Assembly: GCA_031394045.1 (NCBI GenBank)
Contig: JANMWN010000039.1
Coordinates: 1 to 5,415 of the forward strand
Length of the DNA stretch: 5,415 bases
Direction: 5' to 3'
Origin: JANYIP01 sp031394045
Lineage (GTDB): Bacteria; Actinomycetota; Actinomycetes; Prado026
Shown: one piece after another, positions 1 to 5,415 of the stretch
Layout of the letters: each line of letters opens with the position of its first letter
Position numbering within the stretch: position 1 is the first letter of the stretch
Position numbers and translations under genes: made by a program
The notes under the pieces: generated by a model
Told to the model about the DNA's origin: nothing
Databases searched by the model: none
What the model saw: only the letters and a program-made list of their open reading frames with translations

Positions 1-333
1 GACCTCGGCTCGACCCGCTACCGGCCCAACCAGCAGCTGGCCGACTACATCCTGACCCGCTCACCCCAATGCAGGTTCCCCACCTGCCACACCCCAGCCC
101 AAGCCTGCGACATCGACCACATCGAACCCTTCAACCACCAAAACCCCCACCACGGCGGCACCACCAGCGCCACCAACAACGACCCCTACTGCCGAAGACA
201 CCACCAGCTCAAGACCCACGGCGGCTGGACCACCCACCGAAACCCCGACGGCTCCCTGACCTGGACCAACCCCCACGGCCGCCAATACCACCAACCCCCC
301 ACCGACCACAGACCCGGCAGCGACACGTCCTAG
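1..333 (+). CDS. HNH endonuclease, DUF222/13E12-repeat type, C-terminal fragment (5' end outside window)
   Basis: Frame 1 is open from the window edge to TAG at 331-333 and gives 110 residues. The fragment begins with the YRPNQQLADYI stretch typical of the region just before the HNH domain of actinobacterial DUF222 proteins. The HNH zinc-finger nuclease follows: C24-x4-C29, then CDIDHIEPF (D39, H40), GGTTSATNN (N59/N60), and YCRRHHQLKTHGGW (C64, H67, H68). A short tail, WTNPHGRQYHQPP, ends the protein. The family is known for metal-dependent nuclease folds and for many diverged copies per genome (13E12 repeats in mycobacteria); its physiological role is unclear. The DUF222 half (roughly 250-350 residues) lies outside the window, so whether the gene is intact cannot be judged. 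Codon use differs from the rest: Pro is almost all CCC, Thr all ACC, and AGA occurs twice. The gene converges on holA with 18 bp between stops, which suggests later insertion here. Confidence 0.93.
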   Translation, partial: DLGSTRYRPNQQLADYILTRSPQCRFPTCHTPAQACDIDHIEPFNHQNPHHGGTTSATNNDPYCRRHHQLKTHGGWTTHRNPDGSLTWTNPHGRQYHQPPTDHRPGSDTS

Positions 334-351
334 GTGCGACCGCGGTGCTAG
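334..351. other. convergent intergenic gap, HNH / holA
   Basis: Eighteen bases separate the two convergent stop codons. They contain an 8-bp perfect palindrome ACCGCGGT (339-346), and CTAG tetramers lie at 330-333 and 348-351. The two elements have different centres, so they do not build one longer stem, and no T-tract follows on either strand. I see no convincing bidirectional terminator. Confidence 0.5.
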
Positions 352-1332
352 TCAGTCGCCGCCGCGGGCTGCGCAGATCGAGACGACCGCCTTCTCGAGG
401 GCATAGCCAGGATCGCCGGCCCCGCCCGCACCCTTGACCGCACCGTCGGCGACCGCGACAGCGGCGATCGCCTCGGCGAGGGCTTCCCCGTTCCAGCCGC
501 GCAGCTGGCGGCGCACGACGTCCACCTTCCACGGGGGCATGCCGAGGTCGCGGGCCAGGTCAGCGGGTCGGGAGCCCCTCGGGGCCGACGCGACCCGGCC
601 GATCGAGCGCAGCCCCGCGGCGAGCGCGCTGGTGACCAGGACCGGGGCGACGCCGCAGCCGAGGGCGTACCGCAGCTGCTTGAGCGCCTCGCTGGTACGC
701 CCCTCCATCGCCAGGTCGGCGACCTGGAAGCTGGTCACCTCGGCCCGGCCGTCGTAGTAGCGGTTGACCACCTCGGGCGTGATCGGCTCTTCGGTGTCCG
801 AGATGAGCTGGGCGCAGGCCGCCGAGAGCTCGCGCAGGTCGCTGCCGACGGCGTCCACGAGAGCGCGCGCGGCGTCGTCGCCGAAGGGCCGGCCCGCCGA
901 CCTGGACTCGGCTCGGACGAAGTCGACCTTGTCGGACAGCCGGGTGACCTTGGGGCAGGTCACCTCGGGCACGTGGCTGGAGCGACACGCCTCGAGCAGG
1001 GCCTTGGCGCGGTTGGCCTGGCCGGAGTGGATCAGGACCAGGCGTACGTGCTCAGCGGGGTCGCGTACGTACGCGGCGACTGCCGTGACCGCGTCGGGTG
1101 CGAGCTCGTGCGCGTTGTCCACGATCAGCACCGTGGTCTCGCCGAACAGGGAAGGGCTGGTGAGCTCGAGCAGCCGGGCCGCCTCGACCTCGCTGGCGGC
1201 CAGCCGGCGTACGTCGGTGTCCGGGTCGACGGCCTTGCTCAGCGCGACGACGACGAGGACGGCTCGCTCGACAAGCAGCTCTTCAGGTCCCGTCACGAGG
1301 GTGACGGGTGCCGGGGAGGGGATCTCGGGCAA
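352..1332 (-). CDS. holA: DNA polymerase III subunit delta (clamp loader)
   Basis: The 326-residue product is the delta subunit of the replicative clamp loader, which opens the beta sliding clamp within the DnaX-delta-delta' complex. Family landmarks are present in order: VTLVTGPEELLVERAV (10-25) at the start of the AAA-like domain I, SLFGETTVLIVDNAHE (61-76), the middle-domain signature AVGSDLRELSAACAQLISD (161-179), RYYDGRAEVTSFQVADLA (191-208), and the C-terminal oligomerisation part with WKVDVVRRQLRGW (268-280) and DPGYALEKAVVSI (307-319). As in other delta subunits there is no Walker A motif. Length matches the family (about 320-340). The TTG at 1332 is chosen as start: it lies 1 bp after the VOC stop, with GGGAAG at 1344-1339 six bases upstream. 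The frame stays open further upstream, but that part overlaps the VOC gene and looks like its shadow. A GTG at 1296 would cut into the first beta-strand. It is probably translationally coupled to the VOC gene. Confidence 0.93.
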   Translation of the reverse strand: MPEIPSPAPVTLVTGPEELLVERAVLVVVALSKAVDPDTDVRRLAASEVEAARLLELTSPSLFGETTVLIVDNAHELAPDAVTAVAAYVRDPAEHVRLVLIHSGQANRAKALLEACRSSHVPEVTCPKVTRLSDKVDFVRAESRSAGRPFGDDAARALVDAVGSDLRELSAACAQLISDTEEPITPEVVNRYYDGRAEVTSFQVADLAMEGRTSEALKQLRYALGCGVAPVLVTSALAAGLRSIGRVASAPRGSRPADLARDLGMPPWKVDVVRRQLRGWNGEALAEAIAAVAVADGAVKGAGGAGDPGYALEKAVVSICAARGGD

Positions 1333-1333
1333 C

Positions 1334-1756
1334 TCAGGCTTCCCAGTAGTCGGGGGTCGGCTGCAGGACGCAGAACTCGTTGCCGTCCGGGTCGACGAGG
1401 ACGTGCCAGACCCAGCCGTCCTCGACGATCGGCTCGGTCGTGAGCCGGGTGGCCCCGAGGTCGCACACGCGGCGTACCTCGGCGTCCATGTCGCGGGTAC
1501 GCAGGTCCAGGTGCAGGCGGTTCTTGCCGTCCTTGGCCTCGTGGACGCGCTGCAGGAGGATCTCGACACCCACGCCGTCGGCGGGGACCAGGCTCTGGAA
1601 CAGACCCTCGGCCTCCTGGTCGACGACGTAGTCGAGGACCTGGGTCCAGAAGGTGGCCGCGCGCGCCAGGTCCGAGCAGTCGACGACGACGGTGATGTCG
1701 CCTCGCCCGCCGCCGTACTGCTGGGGTCGTCTGGACCGCGTGGGCTCTGTGGGCAT
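1334..1756 (-). CDS. VOC (glyoxalase/bleomycin-resistance fold) family protein
   Basis: The 140-residue product has the paired beta-alpha-beta-beta-beta pattern of a small vicinal-oxygen-chelate protein, closest in style to the glyoxalase-like (Glyoxalase_6) group. Visible marks, numbered from this start, are ITVVVDCSDLARAATFW (21-37), KNRLHLDLRTRDMDAEVRR (78-96, second module, H82), and HVLVDPDGNEFCVLQP (118-133, the usual C-terminal VOC signature, E127). H82 and E127 are candidate metal ligands by position, but the reaction and substrate cannot be told from sequence. The family covers isomerases, dioxygenases, lyases and antibiotic-binding proteins. The ATG at 1756 is preferred; an in-frame GTG at 1765 would add three residues, and both lie outside the fold. 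The gene starts 43 bp after the comEC stop and ends 1 bp before holA, so it probably shares their transcript. Its position between a DNA channel and a clamp-loader gene gives no clear functional clue. Confidence 0.88.
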   Translation of the reverse strand: MPTEPTRSRRPQQYGGGRGDITVVVDCSDLARAATFWTQVLDYVVDQEAEGLFQSLVPADGVGVEILLQRVHEAKDGKNRLHLDLRTRDMDAEVRRVCDLGATRLTTEPIVEDGWVWHVLVDPDGNEFCVLQPTPDYWEA

Positions 1757-1763
1757 GAGGGTC

Positions 1764-1769
1764 ACCGTA
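1764..1769 (-). promoter_or_regulatory. possible -10 box for a leaderless VOC transcript
   Basis: TACGGT (TANNNT) lies on the minus strand exactly 7 bases before the ATG at 1756, the spacing seen in leaderless actinobacterial transcripts. No good -35 hexamer is visible 16-20 bp upstream. The same bases also supply a weak GGTGA Shine-Dalgarno-like element five bases from the ATG. This may be coincidence. Confidence 0.22.
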
Positions 1770-1799
1770 GCCGGGATGACTGACTCGCTGCAGAACCGA

Positions 1800-4166
1800 T
1801 CAACCGCCTCCGCTCGTCTCGAGGTGCAGCCGGTCTGCAGGGCCCACGACCGCGATGGCGCCGTCGAGGTCGGTACGGCGGACGTCCACCCCGGCTGAGG
1901 TCAGCAGGTCGATGGTGGCCGCCGCCGGGTGGCCGTAGTCGTTGCCGAGCCCGACCGAGATCATCGCGAACCTGGCCCCCACGGCCTCGAGGAAGGCTGG
2001 GTCCTGATTGCGGCTGCCGTGGTGGGGGACCTTGAGCACGTCTGCGCGCAGCAGCCCGGGTTCGGACAGCAGTGCCGCCTGGGCGGGCCGCTCGACGTCG
2101 CCGGTGAGCAGCAGAACGATCCCCTGGGTCTGCACCCGCAGCACGACGCTCGCGTTGTTGGGCATCGAGTCCTCGTGGACGATCCGGCGCGGCCAGAGCA
2201 CCTGCCAGCGGACATCGGCGTACGTACGCTCCTCGCCGGCGGCCGCGACGGTGACGGGTACGCCGACCGCCGAGGCCCACGACCGGACCCTGGCCGCCTC
2301 GTCGGGTGGGTCGTCGAGCGGGGAGACCTCGATCTCGGCGACCGAACGGCCGCGGAGCACCCCGGGCAGGCCCTCGACGTGGTCGGCGTGGAAGTGCGTC
2401 AGAACCAGCAGGGCGATCCGATGGACGCCGAGCGACCGCAGGCAGGCATCCACCTTGTCCGGGTCCGGGCCGGCGTCGACGACGATGGCCGAGCCGTCCC
2501 CCGCCGCGACAACCAGGGCGTCGCCCTGGCCGACGTCGCAGGTGACAGTCACCCACCCAGGTGGGGGCCAGGCCGAACCCGGGGACAGCGGCGAGGCGAG
2601 GAACAACGACGTCGCCACGGCTGACGCAGCGACCAGCCGGCGATGGCGCGACAACCAGGGCCACGACACGCGTACGCCGACGATCACGGCCACCAGCAGC
2701 CCGGCACCGGGCAGGCCACCCGGCCAGGGCACCGTGGCGTGCGGAAGTCCGGCACACACGTGCGCGACCCCGACGATCCAGGCGGCCGGCAGCCCGGCCA
2801 GCCAGGCCACTGGGATGGCGAGCGGAGGGAGCACGACTCCCAGCACCGCAGCAAGGACCCCGAGGACGGTGGCGGGCGGCACCGCGGGAGCGGCCAGCAG
2901 GTTGGCCGGGATCGCGACCAGGCTGACCTGTGGGGCGAGCAGCACCAGGACGGGCGCGCAGACGACCTGGGCGGCCCCCGCGACGGCGATGCCGTCGGCC
3001 AGCCAGCCCGGCAGGTGCAGGCGGAGCCGAGCCCGCCAGCCCGGCGCGACCACGAGCAGACCCGCGGTCGCCAGTACCGAGAGCGCGAAGCCTGCGGACC
3101 GGGCCAGGAACGGGTCGGCGAGGACCAGCACGATCACCGCGGTCGACAGGGCGGGCAGACCCGGGCGGCCGACCGCACCCCGACGCACCATCGTGGCCAC
3201 CACGAGCAGCCCCATCACGGTGGCACGCAGCACGCTCGGCTCGGGCCGCGCCAGGATCAGGAAGCCGCCGATCCCCAGGGCGCCGACCACCGGGAGCGCC
3301 CGCCCTCTGATCCCGATCCAGCGGCCGGCGAACAGGACAGCAGCCAGCACGAACGCGACGTTCGACCCGGAGACAGCACTCAGGTGCGTCAGCCCCGCGA
3401 CCTTGAACTCGTCAGCCACCTGCGGCGGCAGCTGCGAGGTGTCGCCGTCCACCAGCCCCGCGACGAGCCCTCGCTCCGCCGGGGCCAGCCCGCTGGTCGA
3501 GCGGCGCAGGCGTTCGCGGACCACGCCGGCCGCACGCTGCAGGACGGACGGCTCGCCGACCAGCTCCGGCCGCCCGAGAGCACGCAGCCAGGCCGCGACA
3601 TCATCGCCGGGGTCGGTGGGTCCGAGGCGTACATCGGCCCGAAAGCGCTGGCTGGGCAACAGGTCTGACCATCCTGCGCTGGCGGCAACCACCAGGACCG
3701 GCTCATGGGTACTGATGTCGAGCCCGCGACCGAGCAGCCGCTCCAGCCGTGCGCGCACGATCACCTGGTCGGGGCTGCGGCTGCTGCCTCGTGCTACCGA
3801 GTGGACCCGGACCGGATCGGCGGTGACCACGAGCTCGGCCTGACCGACGGCGTGCTCGGCGCCCAGCCGGGACACCGGCCCGGAGTGCAGCGTGTGCATC
3901 CGGCTGGCGCCCGCCAGGGAGGCTGCGGCCAGGCACGCCAGCCCCGCGGCCACCACTCCGGTGACCACTCTCGAGCCAGGTCTGGTCACCACGAACCATC
4001 CACAGCCGACCAGAGCACCGGTACCGGTGGCCGCTGCGACGAGCCCCACGATCGGGCTGCCCAGGGTGCCGAGCAGACCACCGACCCAGCACGCGAGCGC
4101 CGCAGGTACCAACCGGAGGTCCGCTTGCTGGGGCGACTCGTCGGCACCGGGCGGCAGGGCGCTCAT
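1800..4166 (-). CDS. comEC: ComEC/Rec2 family competence DNA channel
   Basis: This 788-residue polytopic membrane protein should move single-stranded DNA across the inner membrane during natural transformation. The N-terminus has about three hydrophobic segments (22-85), followed by a soluble, OB-like region (about 100-205, DUF4131-type). The Competence domain (about 225-510) carries the hallmark HLSAVSGSNV (261-270), PSVLRATVMG (310-319) and about nine further hydrophobic segments. The C-terminal metallo-beta-lactamase-like domain (about 538-788) shows DVGQGDA (544-550), VDAGPD (563-568), complete HFHADH (591-596), LLTGDVE (686-692), VPHHGS (713-718) and GNDYGHP (741-747). All expected metal ligands (H591, H593, D595, H596, D690, H715 or H716) are kept, so a nuclease-like site is plausible. 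Length is normal and there is no frameshift. The ATG overlaps the comEA stop as ATGA (4163-4166), with GAAGG at 4174-4178 seven bases upstream, so the two are translationally coupled. No pilus or DprA gene is in view, so actual competence is unproven. Confidence 0.96.
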   Translation of the reverse strand: MSALPPGADESPQQADLRLVPAALACWVGGLLGTLGSPIVGLVAAATGTGALVGCGWFVVTRPGSRVVTGVVAAGLACLAAASLAGASRMHTLHSGPVSRLGAEHAVGQAELVVTADPVRVHSVARGSSRSPDQVIVRARLERLLGRGLDISTHEPVLVVAASAGWSDLLPSQRFRADVRLGPTDPGDDVAAWLRALGRPELVGEPSVLQRAAGVVRERLRRSTSGLAPAERGLVAGLVDGDTSQLPPQVADEFKVAGLTHLSAVSGSNVAFVLAAVLFAGRWIGIRGRALPVVGALGIGGFLILARPEPSVLRATVMGLLVVATMVRRGAVGRPGLPALSTAVIVLVLADPFLARSAGFALSVLATAGLLVVAPGWRARLRLHLPGWLADGIAVAGAAQVVCAPVLVLLAPQVSLVAIPANLLAAPAVPPATVLGVLAAVLGVVLPPLAIPVAWLAGLPAAWIVGVAHVCAGLPHATVPWPGGLPGAGLLVAVIVGVRVSWPWLSRHRRLVAASAVATSLFLASPLSPGSAWPPPGWVTVTCDVGQGDALVVAAGDGSAIVVDAGPDPDKVDACLRSLGVHRIALLVLTHFHADHVEGLPGVLRGRSVAEIEVSPLDDPPDEAARVRSWASAVGVPVTVAAAGEERTYADVRWQVLWPRRIVHEDSMPNNASVVLRVQTQGIVLLLTGDVERPAQAALLSEPGLLRADVLKVPHHGSRNQDPAFLEAVGARFAMISVGLGNDYGHPAAATIDLLTSAGVDVRRTDLDGAIAVVGPADRLHLETSGGG

Positions 4167-4909
4167 ACCCTGACCTTCGGCTCGATGTCGGCGAACTTCT
4201 TCGCGCCGATCCCGCCGACCTCGCGCAGCTCACCGACGGTCGAGAAGCGCCCGTGCGCCAGCCTCCAGTCGAGGATCCGTTGCGCCAGAACCGGTCCGAC
4301 CCCGGGCAGCGAATCGAGCTGTTCCAGCGTGGCGGCGTTGAGGTCGAGCGGACCGGCTGCCCCGCCCGCCCCACCCGAGCCCCCGCCGCTGCCTCCGCCC
4401 CCGGCTCCCCCGCCGACCCCGACCCCCACGAGGATCTGCTCGCCGTCGACCACCGGCCGGGCCAGGTTGATCGTGGCGAGGTCGACACCCGGCAGAACGC
4501 CGCCGGCCGCGAGCAGGGCGTCGGCGACCCGGGACCCGGCCGGCAGGCGGACGAGTCCGGGTCGGCGTACCCGCCCGGCGACGTCGACCACCAGCGGCGC
4601 AACGGTCGCCGAGGGGCCAGCCGATGGAACCGCGCCGGTCGCGGAAGGACTCGAGGCAGCGGCCCCCGTACGGATCAGCGACGTGCGTCCCGCGGGACCC
4701 TCGCTCGACGAACCACGCCACGCGAAGAACCCCGCCACCAGAACGCCGAGCAGCGCCACGCACACCAGAGCAACGACCGACCGCCGGTCGAGCGCGATCC
4801 GCCCACCCCGAACCGTCTCCGGCAGCCCCTCCGGCACGAACAGCTCCGACACCCGAGCCCGTACGACGGCGACCCGCTCGCGGCGACGCGCAGGCGAGAG
4901 CAGGGACAT
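4163..4909 (-). CDS. comEA: ComEA family helix-hairpin-helix DNA-binding protein
   Basis: The 248-residue product is a membrane-anchored DNA receptor that passes incoming double-stranded DNA towards ComEC. Order of parts: a cytoplasmic basic N-terminus (1-43, many Arg), one membrane helix (about 44-64, VVALVCVALLGVLVAGFFAW), a Ser/Ala/Pro/Thr-rich spacer (65-104), an SLBB domain (about 106-163; VVDVAGRVRRPGLVRLPAG, then DLATINLARPVVDGEQILVG), a Gly/Ser linker (about 164-186), and a double helix-hairpin-helix (188-248; LDLNAATLEQLDSLPGVGP and FSTVGELREVGGIGAKKFADI). The final VGGIGAKKF hairpin is the usual ComEA C-terminus. The ATG at 4909 is chosen because AGGA (4917-4920) sits 7 bases upstream. 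A TTG at 4969 in the same frame would add 20 residues but has no comparable site and runs into the repeat region. The 3' end overlaps comEC by 4 bp. No -10-like TANNNT is seen upstream. Confidence 0.94.
   Translation of the reverse strand: MSLLSPARRRERVAVVRARVSELFVPEGLPETVRGGRIALDRRSVVALVCVALLGVLVAGFFAWRGSSSEGPAGRTSLIRTGAAASSPSATGAVPSAGPSATVAPLVVDVAGRVRRPGLVRLPAGSRVADALLAAGGVLPGVDLATINLARPVVDGEQILVGVGVGGGAGGGGSGGGSGGAGGAAGPLDLNAATLEQLDSLPGVGPVLAQRILDWRLAHGRFSTVGELREVGGIGAKKFADIEPKVRV
4174..4178 (-). promoter_or_regulatory. ribosome binding site of comEC inside comEA
   Basis: GAAGG on the minus strand lies 7 bases before the comEC ATG at 4166, within the last codons of comEA. Together with the ATGA overlap it fixes the comEC start and indicates coupled translation. 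Confidence 0.6.
4360..4427 (-). other. G-quadruplex-forming motifs in the comEA linker coding sequence
   Basis: On the coding (minus) strand, bases 4376 to 4360 read GGGTGGGGCGGGCGGGG: four runs of at least three G with loops of one base each. A second set at 4427 to 4398 has runs of 5, 4, 5 and 5 G with loops TC, TCGGC and AGCC. Both encode the Gly/Ser linker between the SLBB and helix-hairpin-helix domains. The motif is seen directly; folding in DNA or mRNA is inferred. It may simply follow from Gly codons in a GC-rich genome. Confidence 0.45.
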
Positions 4910-4916
4910 CCACCGA

Positions 4917-4920
4917 TCCT
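4917..4920 (-). promoter_or_regulatory. ribosome binding site deciding the comEA start
   Basis: AGGA (within GCAGGATC) on the minus strand is 7 bases before the ATG at 4909 and supports that start over the upstream TTG at 4969. Confidence 0.5.
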
Positions 4921-4959
4921 GCGCCAGGACCCGAGCCGACTGGCGCACCAGCACTCGGG

Positions 4960-4998
4960 CTGGGGACAACTCCGACCTGCAGCCGCCCTGGGGACAAC
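4960..4998 (-). repeat. paired 11-bp direct repeats resembling DnaA boxes
   Basis: GTTGTCCCCAG occurs twice on the minus strand, at 4998-4988 and 4970-4960, with starts 28 bp apart. Each is followed on the plus strand by a similar CCTGC-GCCG segment, so the whole could be an old 28-bp duplication. The core TTGTCCCCA differs at one position from the actinobacterial DnaA box TTGTCCACA. Both copies lie in the plsY-comEA gap. The repeat is seen directly; protein binding is a guess. Confidence 0.55.
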
Positions 4999-5007
4999 CC
5001 GCAGCCT

Positions 5008-5019
5008 GCCGCCGGCGGC
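5008..5019. repeat. 12-bp perfect palindrome after plsY
   Basis: GCCGCCGGCGGC begins eight bases beyond the plsY stop, in the direction of plsY transcription. It could give a short stem only with a 4-base loop and is not followed by a T-tract, so it is weak as a terminator. It may be a chance product of high GC. Confidence 0.3.
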
Positions 5020-5026
5020 GAGAACC

Positions 5027-5415
5027 TCAGCCGGTCGAGCGGGCCCGCCAACGACCGATGAAGTTGGCGCGGTGCCGGTACAGCACGATCCCGCCGAAGG
5101 CCAGCGCCCAGGCCAGCCGCTGGCCCTCACGAGGATCCGAACCGGCCCACGTCGCGACCACCGCGATCACCGCGAGCGCTACCGCTGACGCCGCCGATGC
5201 CAGCGCGACCCAGCGGGTCAGCGCCAGGACGACCAGGAACGCGGCAAACGCACCCAACGCCCACAGCGGCGCCACCCCGAGGATCGCCCCGAACGACGTG
5301 GCCACCCCCTTGCCCCCACGCCCGTGCAGCCACGGCGACGTGCAGTGCCCGAGCACGGCAGCGACCCCTGCGACCAGCGCGGCGCTCGCCCCGAGCCACG
5401 CCCCGGCGACCAGCG
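5027..5415 (-). CDS. plsY: glycerol-3-phosphate acyltransferase PlsY, C-terminal part (5' end outside window)
   Basis: The minus-strand frame is open from the right edge (first full codon at 5413) to TGA at 5027-5029 and gives 128 residues. PlsY is an integral membrane enzyme that transfers the acyl group of acyl-phosphate to glycerol-3-phosphate, giving lysophosphatidic acid. The glycine-rich motif is clear: VLGHCTSPWLHGRGGKGVAT (20-39 of the fragment), with GGKGVAT being the conserved loop linked to glycerol-3-phosphate binding. Hydrophobic helices follow at about 43-64, 67-90 and 99-112. The C-terminal YRHRANFIGRWR (112-123) matches the family's closing YRHR-N-I-R motif. About 70 N-terminal residues, including the first motif, are outside the window. 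The gene is 117 bp upstream of comEA in the same direction; with no visible terminator or -10 box between them, shared transcription is possible. Confidence 0.93.
   Translation of the reverse strand, partial: LVAGAWLGASAALVAGVAAVLGHCTSPWLHGRGGKGVATSFGAILGVAPLWALGAFAAFLVVLALTRWVALASAASAVALAVIAVVATWAGSDPREGQRLAWALAFGGIVLYRHRANFIGRWRARSTG

Noticed and set aside
61..309. Minus-strand Val/Gly-rich open frame over the HNH domain
   Set aside because: The low-complexity composition is the mirror of the ACC/CAC/CCC codons of the HNH gene; there is no motif.
330..351. Hairpin between the convergent stops using the two CTAG tetramers
   Set aside because: The CTAG pair and the ACCGCGGT palindrome have different centres and the bases between do not pair; there is no T-tract.
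1115..1123. TTGTCCACG, an 8-of-9 match to a DnaA box
   Set aside because: It is a single copy inside holA coding sequence (Val-Asp-Asn codons on the other strand) with no partner nearby; chance is sufficient.
1333..1569. N-terminal extension of holA upstream of the TTG at 1332
   Set aside because: The translated stretch is the VOC gene read in another frame, low-complexity Ser/Thr/Arg, and no delta subunit has such a domain.
764..1783. Plus-strand open frame of 339 codons across holA and VOC
   Set aside because: It crosses two genes and their junction on the other strand and shows no recognisable fold.
2008..3843. Long plus-strand open frame of 611 codons opposite comEC
   Set aside because: It is a Ser/Thr/Arg/Pro-rich shadow with no domain or membrane pattern; the opposite strand encodes a full ComEC with all motifs. 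Long antisense frames are expected at this GC content.
4362..4430. Possible minisatellite or CRISPR-like repeat in the C-rich tract
   Set aside because: There is no regular unit; the tract is simply Gly/Ser linker codons of comEA.
4910..4969. comEA start at TTG 4969
   Set aside because: It adds 20 residues with no good ribosome binding site and runs into the repeat region; ATG 4909 has AGGA seven bases upstream.

Overview
The window is GC-rich, high-coding-density chromosomal DNA of an actinobacterium. Gene content, codon use and protein style (Ala/Arg/Val-rich, TTG/GTG starts) fit Nocardioidaceae or other Propionibacteriales; this is an inference from style, not a database match. No RNA gene, CRISPR array, insertion sequence or complete mobile element is visible.

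Layout from left to right. Bases 1-333 (+) are the C-terminal end of an HNH endonuclease of the DUF222/13E12-repeat type, cut by the window edge. It converges on a block of five minus-strand genes. Read in their own direction these are plsY (C-terminal 128 residues, running off the right edge, stop at 5027-5029), a 117-bp gap with two TTGTCCCCA repeats, comEA (4909 to 4163), comEC (4166 to 1800, overlapping comEA by ATGA), a small VOC/glyoxalase-fold gene (1756 to 1334) and holA (1332 to 352). The holA and HNH stop codons are only 18 bp apart, with no obvious terminator.

Function. ComEA (membrane-anchored, SLBB plus helix-hairpin-helix) and ComEC (OB-like region, polytopic channel and metallo-beta-lactamase-like domain) are the DNA receptor and inner-membrane DNA channel of natural transformation. 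HolA is the delta subunit of the DNA polymerase III clamp loader. The comEA-comEC-holA order is, to my knowledge, a familiar arrangement in actinobacteria. PlsY makes lysophosphatidic acid for phospholipid synthesis. The VOC protein is of unknown substrate and lies between comEC and holA. Tight spacing from comEA to holA suggests one transcript; the plsY-comEA gap contains no recognisable -10 box, so plsY may read through into it.

I do not see a clearly new biological system. The points most worth checking are: (i) enrichment of GTAC, seen as the rare Val codon GTA used mainly before Arg; (ii) a compact G-quadruplex motif with one-base loops in the Gly linker of comEA; (iii) paired DnaA-box-like repeats upstream of comEA; and (iv) a compositionally distinct HNH gene directly downstream of holA.
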